Source: Staphylotrichum longicolle
Taxonomy: Eukaryota; Ascomycota; Sordariomycetes; Sordariales; Chaetomiaceae
Direction of reading: 5' to 3'
Length of the DNA: 64,000 nucleotides
Assembly: GCA_019096155.1 (NCBI GenBank)
Contig: JAHCVI010000003.1
Coordinates: 2,604,001-2,668,000 of the forward strand
The notes beneath the pieces are model-generated. The model saw only the letters and a program-made list of their open reading frames with translations. It was not told the DNA's origin and did no database searches. Each line of letters opens with the position of its first letter. Position 1 is the first letter of the stretch. Shown here in pieces: positions 57,401 to 64,000 of the stretch. A program made the position numbers and the translations under genes.

Positions 57401-57932
57401 CAGTATCAAACTCATTGAGCTTGGCGTATGAAGGTCGCATGTACGACATGCGACACCCCTTCGGGTCGATCTGTCGTGTCACAGACGACTGGACGACGGC
57501 GAACAGAACTCCGATGCCAACAATAGACGCAAGGAGCGCAAGAAAGGTAATTGCCCAAGGGCTACTCCACTGTGGGCGCCTCCCGGCAGATTTCACCTCT
57601 TGTGTCTTTTCCATGTCCTTCGTTTGCATCTTCCCGTTTGTCGCAAGGATCAAGCCCAAGGGGGAGGACGGCGCGGTGCGGTCGGGAGCTGGAGGCTTCT
57701 CCATTGTCCCGTTCCCATTCCGAGAGTCTGGTGGTCGCCAATTGGCGCTGCTGGACGGTCTGGTTATCGAGAAGGAACGTCGGCGATCGGCGCTGCGACG
57801 GCGGTCGAGCTTGTTCGGAGGCTGCGCCGACGAGGTCGAGTCTTTGGAGGTAAAACGAGAGGAGCTGACAAGAGGGGCCTCGACAGGAGGAGCATCGTCG
57901 CCTTCTGACGATCCCGACGAGTGCCTCCTCAT
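54432..57932 (-). CDS. bst1: GPI inositol-deacylase Bst1 (PGAP1 family)
   Basis: A single uninterrupted frame of 1166 residues, matching the large fungal Bst1 proteins. A Ser/Arg-rich cytosolic N-terminus precedes a membrane helix near 125-147 (W-A-I-T-F-L-A-L-L-A-S-I-V-G-I). The lumenal lipase domain has F-I-P-G-N-A-G-S-Y-K-Q-V and the catalytic G-H-S-M-G-G with Ser329. The C-terminal third contains about eight to ten hydrophobic helices. The enzyme removes the acyl chain from inositol of newly attached GPI anchors in the ER, needed for export and quality control. No frame defect is seen. The neighbouring pms1 is divergent and unrelated. Confidence 0.94.
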   Translation of the reverse strand: MRRHSSGSSEGDDAPPVEAPLVSSSRFTSKDSTSSAQPPNKLDRRRSADRRRSFSITRPSSSANWRPPDSRNGNGTMEKPPAPDRTAPSSPLGLILATNGKMQTKDMEKTQEVKSAGRRPQWSSPWAITFLALLASIVGIGVLFAVVQSSVTRQIDPKGCRMSYMRPSYAKLNEFDTEHTRLASKYSLYLYREQGIDHDTKVCLEHPDILWASWFANCSQVRGVPILFIPGNAGSYKQVRPIAAEAANYFHDVLQHDENAINAGARSLDFFTVDFNEDITAFHGQTLLDQAEYLNEAIRYILSLYLDPRVSDRGSDLPDPTSVIVLGHSMGGIVARTMLIMPNYQSNSINTIITMSAPHARPPVSFDGQIVQTYKDINDYWRHAYSQQWANDNPLWHVTLVSIAGGGLDTVVPSDYASVESLVPDTHGFTVFTSTIPSVWTSMDHQAILWCDQFRKVIAQAIYDVVDVHRATQTKPRAERMRVFKKWFLTGMEAIAEKAAPRSDPTTLLTVDDNSDSIIAEGERLILRNLGTAGTVRAHLMPIPPPGSPGLKRFTLLADTKLDKPGENGKLEVLFCSVIPSQPSQSWSGFPSQMDLSKGSTGTTRLACRSAAPDAMSLPASTASTRFPFYMDGEREITPFSYLEYGVDDIAEHQFVAVVEKTTTPTPGFVVAEFSDHSQSHRTRYISLRSLLTFGLKFDLPAERPMVSEVRVPSLQSSLLAYNLRTSYQGCDGKQELFAPLVRQYLAEPYESKFFVNAHEAMVSLHGVAPYVPPPLARRSEEEGLSFQFWTDPSCSSSIHIELTVDAMGSLGKLYMRYRTVFAAFPLFVVALVVRKQFRVYDTTGMFIPFSESLDLCLRQSIPLMLASLTMLTLSMGNPNSAGNAGFWRWSSGTPSLLDFHQNDLLIGTQDPLFLFLIPLIGVVCIGVCTVVNYMALILTYLLGFLASLVTFRPGWIRNEDRKKSTPATFLSTSPRRRMVTTAVLLLLVATVVPYQFAYLVACLVQLMTTVRARRIASELRSTANSNFYNYAHSVFILMLWILPINLPTFVVWVHNLAVHWLTPFASHHNVLSVMPFIVLVETLTTGKMIPRVGSRLKHVTSVLLFSIAIYAAVYGVSFAYTLHYLANLLALWLAIIHSTSDSWSLAGLSHLYSADPEDRKRGKEP

Positions 57933-60516
57933 CCCAGCAGGGGATATGGTGGAGGATTCCTGCCCGGGGGGGTGGCACGGCGGGTGCTCGTGGTTTCGGC
58001 GTCGGGCCAGGTCAGACCAAGGAAGGGAACAGCGAGCGGCGTGGCGGTAAAACGCTCTTCATGGGCCGTTTCAAACAAACTTGGAAAAACCGACGGTCTG
58101 TGGGGTCGGAGACTCAATGCGACCAGCTTTGTTCTCTCATGACCGAGGTGAAGCTGAGCACTCCTAGAACTGTCCCACGCGCAGAGCGAAAAAACAAGCC
58201 AAGATGGGGAGCGGCGAGCTTTTGGGGGTAGGGTGCGCGGTGCGGGATTCGAAAGGTTGCAGGCGCTGCACCCTGCTATTGGCCGTGGCCGGCCCTGAGA
58301 ATAAGCGTCTAGACTAGCCCCGAAGCGGGCCCGCCCAACGACTGGCTTGTGGGGACTCTGGAAGCAAGGTAGCGTGCTGGGGACCTGAGGGGCCGCCTCT
58401 CAGATAAGACGATCGTCTCCCAGGCCGCCAAAGTCGGAATTGGATTTGATATCGACTGGGTCCTGGATCTTCGTCTGAAACCAGCAGGAACAGGAATTGC
58501 AGGAGCAACTGTGGTGCTGCCAAACACACCAAAGCCAGGGAATGCCAGACTGGTATCCCGGATGGATCGTCGCAGAAAGTCGCAAAACCGGGATTCGACG
58601 CACGCGATTCAGGCCCTGCGCGTCTGGCTGGTCGTTTTCAGCGAGCGCTTGCGTGTTCCTCAACGAGCGATTGTCGGGGTTGCCACAGGAAGGGACCTGG
58701 TCGAGGTGCAACAACTAACGAAGGGCATGGCTCAACAGCATGAGCGCTAAACGGAGGTTTGAAGCTTGGAAATGGGCTCTCGGAGAGAAGTCAGCAAAAT
58801 CCGTCATTTCCCCCAGGCGAGGTCGGGAAGGCGCGAAATATAGAGTAATAACCTGGCATTGTTACCTTTGGGGCCCGACGTTGGTAGACAAGGGCGCGGG
58901 ATTGGTTGTCCTGGGTGGCAGGCAATGTTGGAGGTTGCAACCCGTCTCACGCTCCCGGTTTAATTGCACACTCACCTATCTTGCAGCATGCGGCCTGGTT
59001 TTCTATCACCCACTGCGCTCACAGTCCAGCAGACCACCACGGGCGCGGAACATCGGATTGATGGGAAACCATACAAACGGGATCACGACCGTCTGCCACC
59101 AATGACAGATCTTTCGCTCGTGTCTTTCCGGATGCGGTCGGTGGCTGTTTCTCTCTGTTGACCGTTTCATGGCGTCAGCCATGGGCCCCCCGCTTGCTGG
59201 GCTGATCGGATATTCGGAGTCGGCTGCTTCCCGTCGTCGGTACGGCAAGAGATGAGCACAGGCGACGGCATCACCCCATGTTCTTTGAGACGTCCCCAAC
59301 ATCTTCCCCGGCGGGATACGAAGTCGCTGCATCATTTGCCCTCTCAGCCTCCGGATCAATCCTGCGCCGTGCGCGAGGCTGGCTCAGGCTGGCTCAGACG
59401 GTTCTTCCTCTCCAGCCTCTTCGTCAATTGGGTGCCAGAAGGCTGGACGAGCATCCAAACGTTGCAATTCCCCGACAGCACATCTGTCCCGTTTCGTTTG
59501 GTTCCTGCAAGAGCCCCTGCAGGCTGCAGCCCATCCCACCTCGGCCTTTTAATCTGGTTTGCCAAGCATAACGTCATCGCAGCGGCCGTGAATTCGGCTC
59601 AGTGCTCCGTACCTTAGCCTTGGCAGCTTTTCGAAGCTTCGATCGGGGGAGAATGGAGAATGGAACACAGAGAAACGGATGAGCTCCCGCTGCTAACGCG
59701 CCTAGGGTCTCGGTTTGACATGCATTCCCCGTTCCCGGAGCTGTGCACGTGTGAGATGTGCAATTTCTCGTATGCCAATGGGGCAGAACCTGCATCGGGC
59801 TCGACGCGCGTCAGGCCATGCTTCGTGTATGCAGCCTCCAGAAGAGTTGGGGTTTGCGGCCAACTGAACCCCTGAACCATCTCCCAAGCAGTCTCAGCCC
59901 GGTCTTGTTGTTTAGAAACTGTAAGAAACTGGCCCGAGTGCCTGCCAGTCTCGCCCAGTCTTGTCAGAAAACAAGGAAACTGGGTAAGGTTTTCGCCTGG
60001 CAAGGCTGGAACTTGGATGTGCACATCCCGCTGCAGTGTCCCGTGGGGGTATGCTGTGGGGGTCAGCCAAGGCTGGTGAGCGCGGCAGCTGTTGCAGCAC
60101 TGTCACAGGCGCGAGCCTGCTTCCATCAAAAACCTGCCGAAATATGCCCAGGCCTAATTGCCGCCAGCTGAGGATGTCCTTATGGACAAAAGGCTTGATT
60201 TCTGTACATGATACGTCTTTCAGACTGATTCTGGCACCGAAAGGGTGGACAGGCGAGGCCAGAACCCTCCGGTAGTGTGCACTAAGTAGAGGGGATGGCT
60301 GCCTGTTTGTGAGTGGTGGTCGACATGCACAGACTGCGAGAACGCGCTCTTGAGGCGCTCCACGTCGCGTCTTCAGGTTTAATTGGATCTGCCCAAGACA
60401 CTGCACCAACCTAGGTTGCGCCAGCGTAACTACCCCAAAGTGACGGGCATGACAAACAACGATTGGACGAGGTGACAGGCCCAGCACGGCGACAAACGCC
60501 GGCGGATTGTCGAATA
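57933..60516. promoter_or_regulatory. Long divergent intergenic region, bst1 and pms1
   Basis: About 2.6 kb between the two ATG codons. I find no open frame with protein-like composition and no tRNA-like fold. It presumably holds both promoters. The length is large for two housekeeping genes. Confidence 0.5.
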
Positions 60517-63500
60517 ATGGCCTCGAGTGCCACAATCAAAGCCATCGAATCCAGCACGGTGCGTTTCCACAGCCTTACAGAGAAAAGTAGGCAACGCAAG
60601 TACTGACATCGCGAAACAGGTGCATCAAATCCAGTCTGGCCAAGTCATCGTCGACCTCTGCTCCGTGGCAAAAGAGCTGGTCGAGAACAGCGTTGATGCA
60701 GGAGCAACGACCATCGGTGAGAGACCAGATGTGGCCGCCCCGTGTCAAGCCAAGATGCTGACTGTGACTGCCGCAAAAGAGGTGCGCTTCAAGAACCAAG
60801 GCCTTGACTCCATCGAGGTCCAGGACAATGGCGCTGGCATCGCACCCCACAACTACGAATCGATCGCCCTGAAGCACTACACGTCCAAGCTGTCGAGCTA
60901 CGATGACCTCTCCGAGCTGCAGACCTTCGGTTTCCGAGGCGAGGCCCTGTCGTCGCTTTGCGCCCTGTCCCGCTTCACGGTCGTGACTTGCACTCAGCAG
61001 GAGGCACCGCGCGCAGCCAGGCTGGAGTTTGAAACGTCCGGGAAGCTTAAGAGTACCGGCGTCGTCTCCGGCCAGAGAGGCACCACCGTCATTGTCGAGG
61101 ACCTCTTCCGGAACCTGCCCGTGCGCCGCCGAGAACTGGAGCGGAACATCAAGAGAGAATGGGGCAAGGTGATCAACCTTCTAAACCAGTACGCCTGTGT
61201 GCAGACTGGCGTCAAGTTCACTGTCTCGCAGCAGCCCACCAAGGGCAAGCGCATGATTCTGTTCTCGACCAAGGGCAATCCCACCACCCGCGAAAACATC
61301 ATCAATGTATTTGGTGTAAAGACCATGAACGCCCTGATCACGATGGATCTCAAGCTTGAGCTGGTGCCCACCACCGGGCCTCTTAACAAGGGCAAGGCGC
61401 GGGCGGACGGCAGCGCGACTCAAGTCCGAGTGCTCGGGCATGTCTCTCGACCTACTCACGGGGAGGGCCGGCAAACCCCTGACCGGCAAATGTTTTATGT
61501 CAATGGCCGGCCTTGCGGCCTGCCGCAATTCGCAAAGGTCTTCAACGAGGTCTATCGATCGTACAACGCTTCACAATCTCCCTTTATTTTTGCCGATATC
61601 CAGCTGGATACCCATCTGTACGATGTCAACGTCAGTCCGGACAAGCGGACCATTCTGCTGCATGATCAGGGCCAAATGCTTGACAACCTGAGGGAGAGTC
61701 TGATAGAGCTCTTCGAGACCCAAGACGTGACGATCCCCGTGTCTCAGGCAGCAGGACTGAAGCAGACCCCGTTCAAAACGCCAACCGCCCGTCGCTCTGC
61801 CACGCCCGCCGCGGCCCAGGCCAGCCACAGGGCTGGTACTGTAGAATCCCAGCGAACGACAGATCCAAGCTCCCCAATCCACCACAAGGGCCTGGTAGAA
61901 GAGGAAGAGGAGACCCGCGATGGTCAGACCGACCAGGATGATGTGAGCGAAGAGGAAGGGGACGAGGAGCCGCCATCCAGAACGAAACCGTCTCGCAAAC
62001 CGGCTTCTGCACAGAAGACTTCCACGCTGTTATCTCGATGGCTTGCGAAGGAGCCCGATTCCAAGACGCAGCACCAAGCAGCGAGCATGCCGGACAAATC
62101 TCCACCATCCAGCTTGCCGACTACAAGGGAAGACAACCTCTCTGAAACCGCCCCTTTTCTCCCGAGCTCCACAGATGCCGATGCCAACCCAACGACAAGC
62201 TCCGGAGAGCCCGGACCCCCATCCCCGACCGACGAACCCGAACCGCCTATTCCCAGCATCGCCCCACCATCCCAGCCACCAGCACCCAGAACCATCACTC
62301 TCGTCTCTCCTCGGCCGTTCAAGCGTGCCACGCAGGAGCTGGCGACCATCACGATCGGCGACCACACGGTGACGAGTCTGATCGGAAATCCTGCTAAACG
62401 GGCCCGGGTGGATGACGTGGCAAGGCCAGCTCGGGCGGCGGAGGGGACTGGGAAGGGGCGGGCGAAGCCGGCGGCCCCCTTGCCGTCTTTTGGCGGGAGA
62501 CTCTCGCAGTTGTTTTCGGCCTCGGCGGGTGCCGAGAAGAGGTCGGTGAGTGGGATTGGGGTTGTGGCTGGGGAGGCTGATGAGGATGGCAGCGAGGGGA
62601 TGGAGGGGATTGACGAGGAGGAGGAGGACGAGGTTGATGATGATGGCGAGCACGTCGATGAGGGTGTTGGCGAGGGTACCGACGAGGAGATGAATGTGGA
62701 TGTCGAGGAAGATGAGGACGCTGATGTGGATGATGAAGAGGAGGGTCTTTTCGTGTCACAATCCGGGGACAAATCGGCTGATGAGGATGATGACGAGGGC
62801 GAAGGACCCAGCAGGCGGACACCAGAGCCGGCGCAGACTGAAGTTGCGGAGCCTTACGCGAACCCTGACACCCCGCTAAGGTCTGTCGAGCACTCGCCCG
62901 AATGCGACCACGACCACGCAACGGATGACGACGAGTACGTCGACGAGGATGAGAAGAAGGCGCGGGAAGACAAAAAGGTTCAGGAGATGATAGACGCCGC
63001 CGAGGCTGCTGCTGAGCCGACGGAAGAGGGCGAGAAGCGCTCACAGTTGTTTGTCAAGGGGCGGTCGAAGCGGAAAGACATGACCTTGAATTTGGCGCAG
63101 CAAATCAAGACCAGCACGGACGACATCCAGAAGCGCCTTGAAGCGCTCACAAACCGCCTGCCACAGCCACACCGCAATCCCCCGTCAACGGCAAGCGCAG
63201 ACGGCCTTGAAGCAGCCGACGCGGAGGAGAAGCTCTCCCTCAAGATCACCAAATCCGACTTTTCCAAGATGCGCATCGTCGGGCAGTTCAACCTCGGTTT
63301 CATCCTCGCCGTCCGCGAAGCCGCGACCTCCACCACCCCTGACGACTCCCGCGCGGCAGACGAAGACGACGAGCTCTTCATTATTGATCAGCACGCGTCC
63401 GACGAGAAATACAACTTTGAGCGCCTCCAAACCATCACCACGGTACAATCACAACGCCTCGTCCAGCCCAAGACGCTCGACCTTACGGCGCTCGAAGAGG

Positions 63501-63964
63501 AGATTATCCTCGAGCACCTGCCGGCTCTCGAGCGCAACGGCTTCCTCGCACAGGTCGACACGTCGGGCGCCAAGCCCGTCGGCTCGCGCGTGCAGCTGCT
63601 GAGCCTGCCGCTCAGCCGGGAGACGACCTTTTCCGTGGCCGACCTGGAGGAGCTGATTTTCCTGCTAGCGGACAACCCGACCTCGAGCGCGACGACGATC
63701 CCGCGGCCGAGCAAGGTACGCAAGATGTTTGCCATGCGCGCGTGCCGGAGCAGCATCATGATTGGCAAGGCGCTGTCGGGGCGGCAGATGGAGAGGGTGG
63801 TCCGGCACATGGGCGAGATGGAGAAGCCGTGGAACTGCCCGCACGGCAGGCCGACGATGAGGCATCTGTGCGGGCTGGGCGCCTGGGCGGAGGGCGGGTT
63901 TGATGAGTTTGGCGGCGGTACGGATTGGGCTGCGTGGGCGAGGGAAAGGCGGGGGGAGGAGTAG
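60517..63964 (+). CDS. pms1: DNA mismatch-repair protein Pms1 (MutL-alpha endonuclease subunit)
   Basis: Exons 60517-60558, 60620-60716 and 60780-63964 give 1107 residues. The GHKL ATPase is clear: E33 and N37 in K-E-L-V-E-N-S-V-D-A-G-A, D62-x-G-x-G in D-N-G-A-G-I, and G-F-R-G-E-A-L near 97-103. G-T-T-V-I-V-E-D-L-F-x-N-L-P-V-R follows. A long acidic Ser/Pro/Glu linker separates the C-terminal dimerisation and endonuclease domain. That domain carries G-Q-F-N-L-G-F-I, D-Q-H-A-S-D-E-K-Y-N-F-E, A-C-R-S-S-I-M-I-G and C-P-H-G-R-P, the metal-binding motifs of nicking MutL proteins. Intron 2 is 63 nt with no stop in frame, so unspliced transcripts would add 21 residues inside the ATPase. The gene ends 36 bases before the window edge. 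Confidence 0.94.
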
Positions 63965-64000
63965 AGTTTGCCAAGGGCATGAGGATGTATGTGACATTGG

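Overview
The window is nuclear DNA of a filamentous ascomycete, most likely a member of Sordariales (Neurospora/Chaetomium relatives). The evidence is the gene set and its style. Genes carry short GT-AG introns of about 50-110 nt with CTNAC-type branch sites. The Rad6 homologue is the 151-residue form without an acidic tail. The kinesin-1 closely resembles Neurospora NKIN. The gene content is fungal throughout (GPI-anchored SUN protein, Clr2, Pcs1 monopolin subunit, SERINC-type Tms1). Identifications come from reading the translations against remembered families; no search was run.

Layout. 0-14 kb: a triple zinc-binding-repeat protein (+), a long gene-free stretch, the silencing factor Clr2 (-), an intron-containing tRNA-Leu(AAG) (+), a SUN-family cell-wall protein (+) and CSN12 (-). 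14-25 kb: mitochondrial acetyl-CoA acetyltransferase (-) and the E2 enzyme Rad6/Ubc2 (+) from a shared divergent promoter, kinesin-1 heavy chain (+), a multi-span membrane protein (-) and leucine carboxyl methyltransferase (+). 25-39 kb: Spt3 of SAGA (-) divergent from the ESCRT regulator Ist1 (+), a zinc-knuckle protein (+), AP-2 sigma (-), and an MFS transporter (-) divergent from Tms1 (+). 39-47 kb: about 4 kb with little recognisable coding sequence and a long TTC tract, then cystathionine beta-lyase (-) and the mitochondrial AAA extractase Msp1 (-). 47-51 kb: an accessory-looking segment with minisatellites and a broken gene of unknown family, built from duplicated modules. 51-64 kb: Pcs1/Csm1 (+), GPI inositol-deacylase Bst1 (-) and the mismatch-repair protein Pms1 (+).

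Most genes are single-copy housekeeping genes of unrelated pathways: chromatin, trafficking, ubiquitin, mitochondria, methionine and repair. I see no secondary-metabolite or other functional cluster. The items most worth checking are: reading frames of two otherwise well-conserved genes (kinesin-1 and leucine carboxyl methyltransferase) broken only by missing bases; a 992-nt intron in spt3 containing a protein-like open frame that runs in phase into the Spt3 exon; and the repeat-built orphan gene at 48-50 kb, with a 225-bp duplication, a VEEVHH-type hexapeptide minisatellite, two frameshifts and one in-frame stop.
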